Positions 42,464 to 51,212 of a DNA stretch of 64,000 bases are shown here, one piece after another (the first letter of the stretch is position 1; every line of letters starts with the position of its first letter). Position numbers and translations under genes: made by a program. The stretch is from JALORV01 sp963703945 (GTDB taxonomy: Bacteria > Pseudomonadota > Gammaproteobacteria > Burkholderiales > Burkholderiaceae_F). Under the pieces are notes generated by a model. The model saw only the letters and a list, made by a program, of their open reading frames with translations, did no database searches and was not told where the DNA came from. The stretch lies in the NCBI GenBank assembly GCA_963703945.1, contig CAVPGM010000007.1:124001-188000 (forward strand), given 5' to 3'.

Positions 42464-43643
42464 ATGACCACGTCTGTCGGCATCGATGTCGCCAAGGAAG
42501 TGCACTGGGTCTGTGCTATCGACTCTGGCGGCAAGGTCGTCCTCAACCGCAAGCTTCTCAACACCCCAGAAGACCTGCAGCAACTCGTCGTCGAGTTGCT
42601 GGCGTTGCCTGCGCCACAGCGCGTGGGCATTGATGTGTTGGGAGGCATCGCTTCGCTGGCGCAAGCCGTGCTGCTGCAAGCCGGCCTGGCGCTGGTGCAC
42701 GTGCCAGGGCTGGCCGTCAATCGCGCCCGCCAAGGCACGGTCGGCGGGGAGTCCAAGAGCGATCCGCGCGATGCCAGAGTCATTGCCGAGCAGGTGCGCA
42801 CCCGCACGGACCTGCGCGCCGTCACCGCTCAGACCGAACTGGACATCGAACTGCGGCTGCTGGTGTCGCGCCGAGGCGACCTGAGCACCGAGCAGACGCG
42901 TCGCCTGGCGCGCATGCACGACCTCCTGGTTGGCATCTTCCCCGAGCTGGAGCATGCGCTTGGATCTGACCAGCAAGACTGCTCTGACGTTGCTCAGCCG
43001 CTTCGTCACCCCGTTGGAGCTGCGTCAGGCCAGCGACGATCAGTTGCGCGCAGCGCTCGGCGCGCTCGCCAACCGCAGCTTCGCTCGCAAGCTCATCACC
43101 ACCGCACGCGCTGTGGCCGCGCGTCAAACCATCGCCGTGCCCGGCGAGGCGCTCACGGCGCGCCTGATCAAGGAGCTCGCCGCCGAAGCGCTGCGCACCA
43201 TCGAGCAGCTGGCCGCGCTCGATCGCGAACTCGAGCAACGCCTTGCATTGCACCCTGATGCGGCCCTCATCCGTAGCCTGCCCGGCATGGGGGCCTTGAT
43301 GACCGCCGAGTTCATCGCCGAGGCAGGCACCATCGAACGCTTCAGGTCCCCCGACGCCCTGGCCGCCGCCGCCGGACTCGCGCCCGTGCTGAAGCAGTCG
43401 GGCAAGTCGCGCCGACTGCAACGACCCCACGGCGGCAACAAGGGCCTCAAGCGCGTCTTCTACCAGTCCGCCTTCGCCTCGCTGCACAGCCCAGACAGCC
43501 GCGCCTTCTACACCCGCAAGCGCCAAGAGGGAAAACGGCATCACCAGGCCGTCATCGCACTCGCTCGCCGTCGCGTCAACGTCCTGTGGGCCGTGCTGCG
43601 CGATCGCCAGCCCTTCCACCTCAACGTCACCGCGAACGCTTGA
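42464..43643 (+). CDS. IS110-family transposase; frameshifted as read
   Basis: An IS110-type transposase with the RuvC-like DEDD domain at the N-terminus: MTTSVGIDVAKEVHWVCAID (first Asp), RVGIDVLGGIASLAQAVL (second acidic site) and SKSDPRDARVIAEQV (third). The C-terminal transposase_20 domain reads IRSLPGMGALMTAEFIAEAG, FRSPDALAAAAGLAPVLKQSGKSRRLQRPHGGNKGLKRVFYQSAFA, with the catalytic-type serine region. The two parts are in different frames, joined near 42955 (FPELEHAL then DLTSKTALTLL), so the gene is broken or contains an error. Rejoined length is about 390 residues. AGGAGAG precedes the ATG. Confidence 0.88.
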
Positions 43644-43654
43644 CAAAAACATTA

Positions 43655-43710
43655 GGCTGCCCCCTCGCCCTTCGGGCGGTCCCCCCAAGGGGGACGCGAG
43701 CGCCTTCGGA
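43655..43710. repeat. REP-like GC-rich palindromic repeat
   Basis: Two adjoining hairpins, CGCCC-TT-CGGGCG-type (about 43666-43679) and TCCCCC-CAA-GGGGGA (about 43680-43694), followed by GCGAGCGCC. A related palindrome occurs at 17731-17760. Such units are repeated between genes in Burkholderiales and are frequent IS110 targets. Confidence 0.55.
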
Positions 43711-43725
43711 GTGGTCGGGCGGCGC

Positions 43726-43733
43726 TCATGCGG
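43726..43733. repeat. Right copy of the 8-bp direct repeat flanking the IS110 insert
   Basis: TCATGCGG covers the hypC stop codon. It is identical to 42227-42234 at the hypD start. Confidence 0.6.
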
Positions 43734-43959
43734 ACTCCGCATTCGTGAGGCCGGACTCCGCGAACAGCGCGAGCGTGCGCTCGGCCTCTTCCGTGTCGAG
43801 TTTCTGCAACGCGTAGCCGACGTGGACGATGACGTAGTCACCCGGCTGCACGTCGGCCACCAACTCGAGCGAGATGCGCTTGCGCACACCGCCCAGGTCG
43901 ATCACGCCCTCCGACGCGGGAAGCAGTTCGACGATACGGGCGGGCAGGGCGAGGCACAT
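43726..43959 (-). CDS. hypC: Hydrogenase maturation chaperone HypC
   Basis: A 77-residue HypC with the characteristic N-terminus MCLALPARIVELL, whose Cys2 carries the iron complex, followed by GGVRKRISLELVADVQPGDYVIVHVGYALQKLDTEEAERTLALF. It delivers the Fe(CN)2CO unit, together with HypD, to the hydrogenase large subunit. It lies nine bases after hypF. Its stop codon abuts the IS110-containing insert that separates it from hypD. Confidence 0.96.
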   Translation of the reverse strand: MCLALPARIVELLPASEGVIDLGGVRKRISLELVADVQPGDYVIVHVGYALQKLDTEEAERTLALFAESGLTNAESA

Positions 43960-43968
43960 GGCAGTCCT

Positions 43969-46320
43969 TCAGTGCAGCGGCGCCGAGCCATTCGGAGCAA
44001 AGGCACGGGCGACCCACGCCTGTCCGAGGCTGATGCCGCCGTCGTTGGGCGGGACCTGGCGTGGCTCGGCAACCGCGAATCCGGCGGCATTCAGCCGCGC
44101 GCGCAGTCCATTGGTGAGGATCTCGTTCATGAAGCAGCCGCCGCCGAACACGATGGTGCCGAGATCCAGCCGCTGCGCCGAATCTGCGCACCAGGTTGCC
44201 AGCGCCTCGACCAGCGTCGCGTGAAAGCGAGCCGCGCCGCGCGCCGGATCATGCTCGTCGAGCAGTGCCCGCATCAGCGGCAGCAGATCGAGCACGCCGT
44301 CAGTGATCTGGTAGCCGCCCACAACTGCGGACGTCGGCCCATGGCGCGCAGCCAGCCCCTCAAGCAGCATCGGCGCCTGGCCTTCGAAACTCTGCCGCTC
44401 GATCACGCCCAGCAGGCCGCAGGCTGCGTCGAACCAGCGACCCATGCTCGATGTCGTCGGGCAATGGCTGGGCGCGTTCAGCATCTGCATCACGGTGCGC
44501 GCCGCCGGGTTGGGGTAGCGCCGCTCGATCTCACTCGCGCGATCGAGTGCGTGCAGAACCGCTGCCGCCATGCGCCACGGTTCGCGGGCCGCGCGATCGC
44601 CGCCTGGCAACGCGAGGTCGCGCAGCCGACCGACTCGCTCGAACCCGTCGCCGTCGACCCGAAGCAGCTCGCCGCCCCAGGCGCGGCCATCGGTGCCCAG
44701 TCCCATCCCATCGAGTGCCACGCCGAGTACCGGGCCAGCCAACCCGTGCTCCGCCATGACCGCTGCGATGTGCGCATGATGGTGCTGCACCGCTATCGTG
44801 GGCAGGCCGCTCGCAGCGGCCCGCCGCGCTGCATAGCGCGTGCTGTAGAAGTCCGGATGCAGGTCATGCGCAATGATCTGCGGCTCGATGCGCAGCACAT
44901 CGCACAGGTGATCGACCATCTCGTCAAGCGCGAGGCAGGTGGGCGCGTTGTCGAGCGAACCGATGTGTTGCGAGACATATGCCTCGTCGCCTCGCGTCAG
45001 GCAGACCGTGTTCTTCAGGTATGCGCCGACAGACAGCACCGATGGTCCGGCCGACGCGAGGCGGATCGGGACCGGTGTATAGCCACGTGCGCGGCGCACG
45101 AAGGACGGCAGCGCAGGTACCTTTTCATCGTGGGCGGGCACGCCGCGGACAACACTGTCATCGCATCGGACCCGGATGTCGCGATCGTGGAGCAGCAGGC
45201 AGTCGGCGATACCACCGAGGCGTCGCACTGCCTCGGAATTGTCGACGACCAGCGGCTCGCCGCCGGCGTTGGCGCTCGTCATCACCAGCACCAGCGGCTG
45301 AGGTTCGGCCAGCCACGCAGTCCCTGCAGGACGGGCCGCAGCTTCGTGGAACAGCAGCACGTGCAGCGGAGTGGCGGGCAGCATCAAGCCCAGCGTTGTG
45401 ATTCCGGGGGCCACGCCCTCGAGCTGCTGCGTCGCCTCGGGGTACCTCGCCAGCAGCACGATCGGTCGTTCCGGCGACTCCAGCAACTCGCGCTCGCGCT
45501 CGCCGACGAAGGCCAGCGCCTCGCAGGATTCGACATTGGCAACCATCACCGCGAACGGCTTCTCCTCGCGCGCCTTGCGTGCACGCAGGCGCGCGACCGC
45601 CGCCGTGTTGCGCGCGTCACAGGCAAGCTGAAATCCGCCCGCGCCCTTGATGGCGACGATGTCACCCGCCCGCAGCCGCGCCACCGCCTCGCTCAACGGG
45701 TCGGCCACGTCGATCGGCCGGCCTGCGGCGGTGACGAGTTGCAGCCGCGGACCGCACGTCGGGCAGGCATTCGGTTGCGCGTGGAAGCGACGGTCGAGCG
45801 GCGAGTCGTATTCCTGGCGGCACGCCGGACACTGCGTGAAGGCAGCCATGCTCGTGTTGGGCCGGTCGTAGGGCAGGGCGGCCGTGATCGTGTAACGCGG
45901 GCCGCAATGCGTGCAGTTGGTGAACGCATAGCGCCAGCGGCGGTTGCCCGGATCGAACATGTCAGACAGGCACTCGGCGCACGGCGCGGTGTCGGGTGTG
46001 ACGCCGGTCGTGATGGCGCCACCGGCGCTCGGATCGATGACGAACGCGCCTTCGTCATCGAGCGGCGCCGCGACCCGCGTTTCGACCGCGTCGATGCGCG
46101 CCAGGCGCGGCACTTCCCGCACCAACCGCCGCGCGAACTCGTCGAGGCGCGCTTCCTGACCCTGGATTTCGATCTGCACGCCGGCACCGTCGTTGAGTAC
46201 ATGGCCGGACAGGTCGAGGTCGTGCGCCAGCCGGTAGACGAACGGCCGAAAGCCGACGCCCTGCACCTGGCCGCGCACGCGCAACGCGCGGCGGGCGAGT
46301 GGCATCAGGTCGGATTCCAT
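43969..46320 (-). CDS. hypF: Carbamoyltransferase HypF
   Basis: A 783-residue multidomain protein that transfers carbamoyl phosphate to HypE for cyanide synthesis. In order it shows an acylphosphatase domain (RRALRVRGQVQGVGFRPFVYRLA), two zinc fingers (CAECLSDMFDPG..CTHCG and CPACRQEYDSPLDRRFHAQPNACPTCG), a YrdC-like nucleotide-binding domain (DIVAIKGAGGFQLACDA, PIVLLARYPEATQQLEGVAPG) and a Kae1-like domain with the metal motif VQHHHAHIAAVMAEHG. Length is typical. It overlaps nothing and is six bases after hypB. Confidence 0.96.
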   Translation of the reverse strand: MESDLMPLARRALRVRGQVQGVGFRPFVYRLAHDLDLSGHVLNDGAGVQIEIQGQEARLDEFARRLVREVPRLARIDAVETRVAAPLDDEGAFVIDPSAGGAITTGVTPDTAPCAECLSDMFDPGNRRWRYAFTNCTHCGPRYTITAALPYDRPNTSMAAFTQCPACRQEYDSPLDRRFHAQPNACPTCGPRLQLVTAAGRPIDVADPLSEAVARLRAGDIVAIKGAGGFQLACDARNTAAVARLRARKAREEKPFAVMVANVESCEALAFVGERERELLESPERPIVLLARYPEATQQLEGVAPGITTLGLMLPATPLHVLLFHEAAARPAGTAWLAEPQPLVLVMTSANAGGEPLVVDNSEAVRRLGGIADCLLLHDRDIRVRCDDSVVRGVPAHDEKVPALPSFVRRARGYTPVPIRLASAGPSVLSVGAYLKNTVCLTRGDEAYVSQHIGSLDNAPTCLALDEMVDHLCDVLRIEPQIIAHDLHPDFYSTRYAARRAAASGLPTIAVQHHHAHIAAVMAEHGLAGPVLGVALDGMGLGTDGRAWGGELLRVDGDGFERVGRLRDLALPGGDRAAREPWRMAAAVLHALDRASEIERRYPNPAARTVMQMLNAPSHCPTTSSMGRWFDAACGLLGVIERQSFEGQAPMLLEGLAARHGPTSAVVGGYQITDGVLDLLPLMRALLDEHDPARGAARFHATLVEALATWCADSAQRLDLGTIVFGGGCFMNEILTNGLRARLNAAGFAVAEPRQVPPNDGGISLGQAWVARAFAPNGSAPLH

Positions 46321-46326
46321 CGCTTC

Positions 46327-47340
46327 TCAGTGAGTTCCGGTGACAGCTGGGTCCGCGCGCACCAGTGGCAACGCCAGATCCGCCGGCTGCTGACGCGCGT
46401 GCCGCGCGCTGACCGCGTGCAACCGGATCCAGTCGATCCACGTTTCCATGCCCGCGCCCTGTGTGGCCGACACCTGCATCACTTCGATGGCCGGATTCAC
46501 GCGCCTCGCGTACTCGATGCAGCGGGCGACGTCGAACGACACGTAGGGCAGCAGGTCGATCTTGTTCAGCAGCATCAGGCGCGCGGCGCGAAACATGTCG
46601 GGGTATTTGAGCGGCTTGTCCTCGCCTTCGGTGACCGACAGCACCACCACCTTGCATTCCTCGCCAAGGTCGAACGCCGCCGGGCAGACGAGATTGCCGA
46701 CGTTCTCGATGACCAGCACCGAGCCATCGGCGGGCTGCAGCCGCTCGAGCGCGCGCTCGATCATGCTGGCGTCGAGATGGCAACCCTTGCCGGTGTTGAT
46801 CTGCAGCGCGCGGGCGCCGGCCGCCCGGATGCGGTCGGCGTCGTGCGTGGTCTGCTGGTCGCCCTCGATGACCGTCACGGCCAAAGCGGGCTGCAGGCGT
46901 CGCACCGTTGCTGCGAGGAGCGTCGTTTTGCCCGAACCGGGGCTCGAAACCAGGTTCAACGCGAGGATGCCGCGTTCGGCCAGGAATTCTCGGTTGAAAC
47001 GCGCGTGCCGGTCGTTCTTCGACAGGATGTCCTGCTCGATCTGAATCATCCTCGCCTGGCTCATTCCCGGGGCATGCGAGTGCGCGGGGCCATCGCCGTA
47101 GTGCAGGTCGTCGACATCGGCGGCCGCGTGACGGTGTCGCACGACGCTGCCGTCGGCCAGCACGTGCACATGCTCATCGGTGACGGCGCTGTCGTGGTGC
47201 GTGTGCGAAGAGTCGTCATGCCCATGGGCATGACGGTGAACGGTGCCGTCGGCATGCACGTGCTCGTGCTCGTGCGAGGCCGCATCGGCCTTGCCTTCGA
47301 TCCTCGTTTCGCCGCTGCCGCATCCACAGGTTGTGCACAT
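46327..47340 (-). CDS. hypB: Nickel-binding GTPase HypB
   Basis: A 337-residue GTPase needed for nickel insertion into the large subunit. It begins MCTTCGCGSG, the high-affinity nickel motif (CxxCGC). A His/Asp-rich segment at about residues 22-75 contains more than fifteen histidines (HEHEHVHADGTVHRHAHGH and onward) and can store nickel. The G domain has P-loop LVSSPGSGKTTL, the CHLD metal site (GKGCHLDASMIE), and NKIDLLPYV. The start at 47340 is chosen for the conserved cysteine motif. It lies about 20 bases after hypA. Confidence 0.96.
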   Translation of the reverse strand: MCTTCGCGSGETRIEGKADAASHEHEHVHADGTVHRHAHGHDDSSHTHHDSAVTDEHVHVLADGSVVRHRHAAADVDDLHYGDGPAHSHAPGMSQARMIQIEQDILSKNDRHARFNREFLAERGILALNLVSSPGSGKTTLLAATVRRLQPALAVTVIEGDQQTTHDADRIRAAGARALQINTGKGCHLDASMIERALERLQPADGSVLVIENVGNLVCPAAFDLGEECKVVVLSVTEGEDKPLKYPDMFRAARLMLLNKIDLLPYVSFDVARCIEYARRVNPAIEVMQVSATQGAGMETWIDWIRLHAVSARHARQQPADLALPLVRADPAVTGTH

Positions 47341-47360
47341 CGTCGTCTCCGCAAGTGGCG

Positions 47361-47702
47361 TCACGCCACTTCGATTGCCTTCACTTTCATCTCTTCGCCC
47401 TGCGTGACCTGCAGCTGATAGCTGCCGCACTGCGGGCATGCGTCACCCAAGCGAGCCAATGGCACGCTGACACCGCACGGCATGCACCACGCACGCCCGG
47501 CGGTTGCATCGACATCGAGTTGCGCACCATCGGCCACCGTTCCGCGCGTGACGGCGTCGAAGCAGAAGCGCAGCGCCTGTTCTTCCACGTGCGACAGCGC
47601 GCCGAGTTCGAGCACCACCGACCGGACTCGAATGGCGTGGTGGCTGCGTGCCGTCTCCTCGACGATCTGCAGGATTCCCTCGGCGAGCGACATCTCATGC
47701 AT
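47361..47702 (-). CDS. hypA: Nickel metallochaperone HypA
   Basis: A 113-residue HypA. The N-terminal MHEMSLAEGILQIVEE carries His2, the nickel ligand. A zinc site is built from CMPCG and CPQCGS near residues 72-75 and 88-91. It delivers nickel with HypB. The start codon overlaps the end of hoxV by eight bases, so translation is coupled. The frame is open upstream, but the invariant MHE start decides the annotation. Confidence 0.96.
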   Translation of the reverse strand: MHEMSLAEGILQIVEETARSHHAIRVRSVVLELGALSHVEEQALRFCFDAVTRGTVADGAQLDVDATAGRAWCMPCGVSVPLARLGDACPQCGSYQLQVTQGEEMKVKAIEVA

Positions 47703-48789
47703 CGGCGACCTCGATGTCGCACGCAACGCAGGGGTCGAGCGCCTGCACCAGCACGCGGGCGTCGCGCACCGCGCATTCCGCGTCCGCGGCGCGGCGGCCA
47801 ACGAGTCCCTGCGCCAGAGCGCCCTGCGGATGGAAATTCCACTCGGTCGGCGCGACGATCGTGTAATCGATCACCCGTCCGTCGTCGACGCGCGCGAGGT
47901 GCAGCAGCAGTCCACGCGCGGTCTCGGCGACGCCGACGCCGAGTCCGGGGCCAAGCGTGTGCTGGCGTGCGGCCGCAGGCAGACGCTGCGCATCGCCGTT
48001 GCCGGCGAGGAGCAACGCCAGTTCGACCATGCGGGCGAGGTAGCGAGCGGCCGCGCTGTTGCCGTACGACGCGACGAACGCCGCGACCAGCGGGTGTGTG
48101 CCGACGCGCGCGAGGGATCCGGTTTCCGCCGGTATGCCGAGCCAGTCCGGTCGCAGTGCAAGCGCAGCGTCTTCGGCCAGGCGCGGCAGGATCGCACCGT
48201 TGAGAGCATCGAGGGTCGCATCCGGCATCGAAGGCACCGCGCTGCAGCCGAGGTCGGGCGACTCGGTCTGTAGCCGGGCCAGCAGCCGCGCCGGCAGCGT
48301 TTCGCCTCGGACCAGCCAGCGCAGCAGGCCGTCGAGACTCATCGCGTCGAGCCATTGGCCGCAGTCGACCGCGAACACGCTGGTGCGGGCCACGTCGCGG
48401 CACGTATCGAGGATCTCGTCTTCTCGGCTGCGGCGCACGCGCGCGACCGCCGCCACGTCGGGTTCGGTCTGCATCGCGCGCGGCCAGTCGATCAGTAGTC
48501 GGGTCAGCATCTCGACCACCGCCTCGCGACGTACGGAGGCGCAGCGCTGCTGCAGGCTGCCATTGGCTCGTGAGACGCCGGTTGCTGCGTCGAGTGCACC
48601 CGATGCGGCAGCGGCCTGGGCCGACCGGCAGATCGAGAAGAGAGTCGGCACGATGCGCGCAACTTCGTCGGTCGGCCGGCCTCTGAGGAAGGCGCGCGGC
48701 AGCGCGGCGCGGCTCGACTCGATGTCCACCGACGCGATCTGCCGGTTGCGCATCGCGAGCCGGACCCTCAGTTCACCGCCGCGGTTCAT
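47695..48789 (-). CDS. hoxV: Hydrogenase maturation protein HoxV/HupK
   Basis: A 364-residue protein related to the hydrogenase large subunit. The C-terminus VRDARVLVQALDPCVACDIEVADA copies the DPCxxC metal-binding region of the large subunit, while the N-terminal cysteine motif is absent. HoxV/HupK is thought to act as a scaffold for the Fe(CN)2CO cofactor before transfer to the large subunit. TEWNFHPQGALAQGLVGRR is a typical family segment. It overlaps hoxT upstream by 17 bases and hypA downstream by eight. Order and content match the Cupriavidus operon. Confidence 0.9.
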   Translation of the reverse strand: MNRGGELRVRLAMRNRQIASVDIESSRAALPRAFLRGRPTDEVARIVPTLFSICRSAQAAAASGALDAATGVSRANGSLQQRCASVRREAVVEMLTRLLIDWPRAMQTEPDVAAVARVRRSREDEILDTCRDVARTSVFAVDCGQWLDAMSLDGLLRWLVRGETLPARLLARLQTESPDLGCSAVPSMPDATLDALNGAILPRLAEDAALALRPDWLGIPAETGSLARVGTHPLVAAFVASYGNSAAARYLARMVELALLLAGNGDAQRLPAAARQHTLGPGLGVGVAETARGLLLHLARVDDGRVIDYTIVAPTEWNFHPQGALAQGLVGRRAADAECAVRDARVLVQALDPCVACDIEVADA

Positions 48790-49342
48790 CGGTCGCTTCG
48801 CCGCGGAAGATGCGCCCGCGCAGGAAGTCGCGCTTCGACATCGGCGCCTTGGCCGTCTGTTGCAGCTGCGTGAGCGGACCGGGAATCGACGCTTTCGTCG
48901 ACGTCCACATCGGGTGCTCGTGCGTCTCGGCATTTGCCACGTCGAACAGCGCTGCGCGCGCCAGTTCGGCGACCATCCGCGCGGTGGCGTGATCGGCGAT
49001 TTCGAGCGCTGGCGAGAACAGTGAACACATCCGGTACTCGCCGAACGCCGGATCGTTCGCGCTGATGAAGTCGTAACGCCCCGCCGGAAACGAGTAGCGC
49101 TGTGTCTCGCCCAGCCGCCGGGGCTGCCAGCGCGAGCGATCGTGCGGCAGCAACAGCAGGTTGATCGACCACGGAGTGATCATCACGCCCAGCCAGTGTC
49201 CCTCCCATGGCGCGAATCCGACCGCCTCGACCTGCAGCGCCGGGTTCACGAAACCCAGTCCGGTCATGTGCACGGCCTTGGCGCGGAATGCGTCTTCAAG
49301 CCGGCGCGACGGATCGGGCAGCAAGGCCGTTTCAATCGTCAT
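48773..49342 (-). CDS. hoxT: Hydrogenase assembly chaperone HoxT/HupJ (HybE family)
   Basis: A 189-residue protein of the HybE/HupJ family. The recognisable core is LQVEAVGFAPWEGHWLGVMITPWSINLLLLP, then RYSFPAGRYDFISANDPAFGEYRMCSLFSPALEIADHATARMVAELARAALF, followed by a more variable tail ending in KRDFLRGRIF. These proteins assist maturation and Tat export of the hydrogenase, probably by binding the large subunit. It overlaps the rubredoxin gene and hoxV, consistent with one polycistronic message. Confidence 0.93.
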   Translation of the reverse strand: MTIETALLPDPSRRLEDAFRAKAVHMTGLGFVNPALQVEAVGFAPWEGHWLGVMITPWSINLLLLPHDRSRWQPRRLGETQRYSFPAGRYDFISANDPAFGEYRMCSLFSPALEIADHATARMVAELARAALFDVANAETHEHPMWTSTKASIPGPLTQLQQTAKAPMSKRDFLRGRIFRGEATDEPRR

Positions 49343-49535
49343 CGCTGATCACCAGGAAGTCCGCCTTGGGCGTCGAACAGTCGGGGCAGGTCCAGTGCGC
49401 CGGCAACGCACTGAACGGCGTTCCCGGCGGGATCTGCCAGTAGCTGTCGCCGACCATCGGGTCGTACACGTGCCAGCACACCTTGCATTCGCGGCGCGCC
49501 ATGAGTCCGGCTTCGTGCAGTTCGCTCATCGCCAT
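49332..49535 (-). CDS. hoxR: Rubredoxin-like protein HoxR/HupI
   Basis: A 67-residue rubredoxin with both Cys pairs (CKVCWHVYDPMVGDSYWQIPPGTPFSALPAHWTCPDCSTPKADF). HoxR-type rubredoxins help the hydrogenase small subunit acquire or keep its iron-sulfur clusters under oxygen, as shown for Cupriavidus HoxR, and are associated with oxygen-tolerant enzymes. The start at 49535 overlaps the hoxQ stop. A second ATG two codons later is also possible. It overlaps hoxT by 11 bases. Confidence 0.93.
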   Translation of the reverse strand: MAMSELHEAGLMARRECKVCWHVYDPMVGDSYWQIPPGTPFSALPAHWTCPDCSTPKADFLVISDDD

Positions 49536-50398
49536 CACGCCGGGCAGGATTCGCTCATCCAGTCGATCAGCTCGGCGAGCCGGCCGCGGCTGTCGTCCAG
49601 GTCCTCGTCGGCCGCCAGTGCGACTTCCGGAACGCCGACCACCTCGATGGTGTTCAGGATCAGCGTGTTCATGCTGTTGAAGTACTGCACGCGCCAGACG
49701 TAGCGGGCGGTGGTTGACGTGATGCGGCAATTGCCGAAACCGCGCGAGATGATCGCCACCGGACCGACCGCGAACGCTTTCTCGAGCACCTGATGATCCT
49801 CGGGCGTCATCGGAAACAGCGTCAGGTTCAGAACGTGCGCCGGCGCCGAGGGCGAACGCGAAGCAATCTGCGCGCGCAACTCGTGCAGCACCGCGGGAGA
49901 GTTCATCGCGCCGTCAGGAATCTCCACGTCGGCGACCGTCGCTGACGATCCGGCCTGCGCCGCGTCGACGACGGATTCGGGCAGCGCTCCGGCTTCGATC
50001 CAGTCGGCGACGATATGGTCGTCGCGATCGAATTCGACTACGCGCCAGATGCCGGTGAACACGCTTTCCTGTATCCGCAGGCGGCGCGCACCGTTGACCT
50101 GGATGCTGACCTCGCCGTCACCCAGCATCTCGTTCGTGACCGCGAGCGCTTCCGGGGCAGTGCCGCGCAGGTCGATCCTCGGGTTGGCGCCGTTGCCGGG
50201 AGTCCAGCCTTCAATTCGAGCCAGCAGATCAGCCAGCAGGTCGCGTGCGCCGGCGAGCGCCGCGCTGTCGCGATCCTCGGGCACGTACGGCATCGAAAAC
50301 GTTCGCATGTCGCGCGGCATGTCGAGGTACTGCAGTGCCTCTTCCTCGACGTGAGACCCGGCACCAACCATGCGGACGGGTATCGGAAAGGAGTTCAT
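49535..50398 (-). CDS. hoxQ: Hydrogenase maturation protein HoxQ/HupH
   Basis: A 287-residue HupH/HyaF-type chaperone that acts on the small subunit before Tat export. Family segments include PIPVRMVGAGSHVEEEALQYLDMPRDMRTFSMPYVPE, GTAPEALAVTNEMLGDGEVSI, ESVFTGIWRVVEFD, and FPMTPEDHQVLEKAFAVGPVAIISRGFGNCRITSTTARYVWRVQYFNSMNTLILNTIEVVGVPEVALAA. It ends in the ATGA overlap with hoxR. It is intact and of family-typical length. Confidence 0.94.
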   Translation of the reverse strand: MNSFPIPVRMVGAGSHVEEEALQYLDMPRDMRTFSMPYVPEDRDSAALAGARDLLADLLARIEGWTPGNGANPRIDLRGTAPEALAVTNEMLGDGEVSIQVNGARRLRIQESVFTGIWRVVEFDRDDHIVADWIEAGALPESVVDAAQAGSSATVADVEIPDGAMNSPAVLHELRAQIASRSPSAPAHVLNLTLFPMTPEDHQVLEKAFAVGPVAIISRGFGNCRITSTTARYVWRVQYFNSMNTLILNTIEVVGVPEVALAADEDLDDSRGRLAELIDWMSESCPA

Positions 50399-50431
50399 GG
50401 ATTGGTTCCGTGAATGGAAGTTCGTGATGGA

Positions 50432-50896
50432 TCAGTGTCCGCAGGAGCCTGGCGCTGCCGTGGACCGGATGGCGATGCCGACCGTGGGCGCTCGCGTCGG
50501 TTCGCGGGCCAGCAGCTGCATCGTTTCGTCGAGGTACTCGTCCCAATTGCGCAGCCCGTCGATTGCGCCGACATAGGCGCCGTCCTTCAGCATGACCAGC
50601 GCGGGCCAGCGGGCGAACCCGTAACGCGGCGCCACTTTGCGCGCGGCGGCCGGCAGCAGCACGCCGACACGGAATCGCCCCTCGAACGCGCGGGCGACCT
50701 CAGGTGCGATCACCGCAAGGTCGAGCGTTTCCTTGTAACGAACCGGATCTTCGGTAAAGACCAGCAGGGTGTGGCCAGTGGCAGCAACGAACGAATCGAT
50801 CGAGTCCGCGTCGAGCGGCGTGAATCCATGACGACTGACCAGTTGCTCGAGCAGCGGATGAACCTGCGGCGCGCTCGGAATCGCGATCTCGCTCAT
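50432..50896 (-). CDS. hoxO: Thioredoxin-fold chaperone HoxO/HupG (HyaE family)
   Basis: A 154-residue thioredoxin-fold protein without a CxxC redox motif (HTLLVFTEDPVRYKETLDLAVIAPEVARAF, then RYGFARWPALVMLKDGAYVGAIDGLRNWDEYLDE), as expected for HyaE/HupG/HoxO. These bind the Tat signal of the hydrogenase small subunit and hold it until assembly is complete. The start overlaps the hoxL stop by four bases. The gene order hoxL-hoxO-hoxQ matches Cupriavidus. Confidence 0.93.
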   Translation of the reverse strand: MSEIAIPSAPQVHPLLEQLVSRHGFTPLDADSIDSFVAATGHTLLVFTEDPVRYKETLDLAVIAPEVARAFEGRFRVGVLLPAAARKVAPRYGFARWPALVMLKDGAYVGAIDGLRNWDEYLDETMQLLAREPTRAPTVGIAIRSTAAPGSCGH

Positions 50897-51210
50897 TCGG
50901 GTGTCCTTTCCTGGACCGGCCGCAGATGCGGCGGCAGCGTGGGTTCGCGCGTAACGAGGTCGGCGAAGTAGACATCGAGGTCGCCGCTGCCGGAGCGCAC
51001 CGCCTCGAGCGCAGCCAGCGCAGCGCGTGTCTGCAGCGCCTCGTCCTCGCTCAGCACGCGCACTGCAGAGCCCTGATAGGCCAGCAGCCAGGTGCCGGCT
51101 GGTTGCAGTCCAACCAGCATGATGTTCAGCCGCTCGCGACGGTTACCGCCATCGCACATCGCGGTTGCGTCGTCGCATTCGATCACCTGCATGGGGACGC
51201 CGATGCACAT
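50893..51210 (-). CDS. hoxL: HypC-family chaperone HoxL/HupF
   Basis: A 105-residue HypC paralogue with the conserved MCIGVPMQV start, whose Cys2 can bind the iron complex. A longer C-terminal part than HypC follows (YQGSAVRVLSEDEALQTRAALAALEAVRSG, then YFADLVTREPTLPPHLR). HoxL works with HoxV in delivering the cofactor specifically to the membrane-bound hydrogenase large subunit in air. It begins two bases after the hoxM stop. Because of the hoxM frameshift, the two genes can appear as one long frame, but the invariant MCIG marks the true start. Confidence 0.92.
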   Translation of the reverse strand: MCIGVPMQVIECDDATAMCDGGNRRERLNIMLVGLQPAGTWLLAYQGSAVRVLSEDEALQTRAALAALEAVRSGSGDLDVYFADLVTREPTLPPHLRPVQERTPE

Positions 51211-51212
51211 CG

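Larger units (their letters stand above)
42235..43725 (+). mobile_element. IS110-family insertion sequence plus adjoining REP-like repeat between hypC and hypD
   Basis: An insert of about 1.5 kb between hypC and hypD. It contains a plus-strand IS110-type transposase gene, about 220 bases of structured non-coding sequence before it, and a REP-like palindrome after it. It is antisense to the hyp operon and interrupts an otherwise tightly packed gene string. The exact ends are uncertain. IS110 elements usually lack terminal inverted repeats and often target REP sequences, consistent with the repeat at its right end. The whole insert is bracketed by the 8-bp repeat TCATGCGG. Confidence 0.8.

Noticed and set aside
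47195..47330. Repeated CAT/GTG-rich segment that looks like a tandem repeat or CRISPR-like array
   Set aside because: It encodes the histidine-rich nickel-binding stretch of HypB. Units are irregular and have no spacers.
43711..47418. Very long open frame (over 1200 codons) on the plus strand across hypF and hypB
   Set aside because: It is antisense to hypF and hypB, which are both recognised over their whole length. High GC content leaves opposite frames open by chance. The translation is Arg/His-rich without any family.
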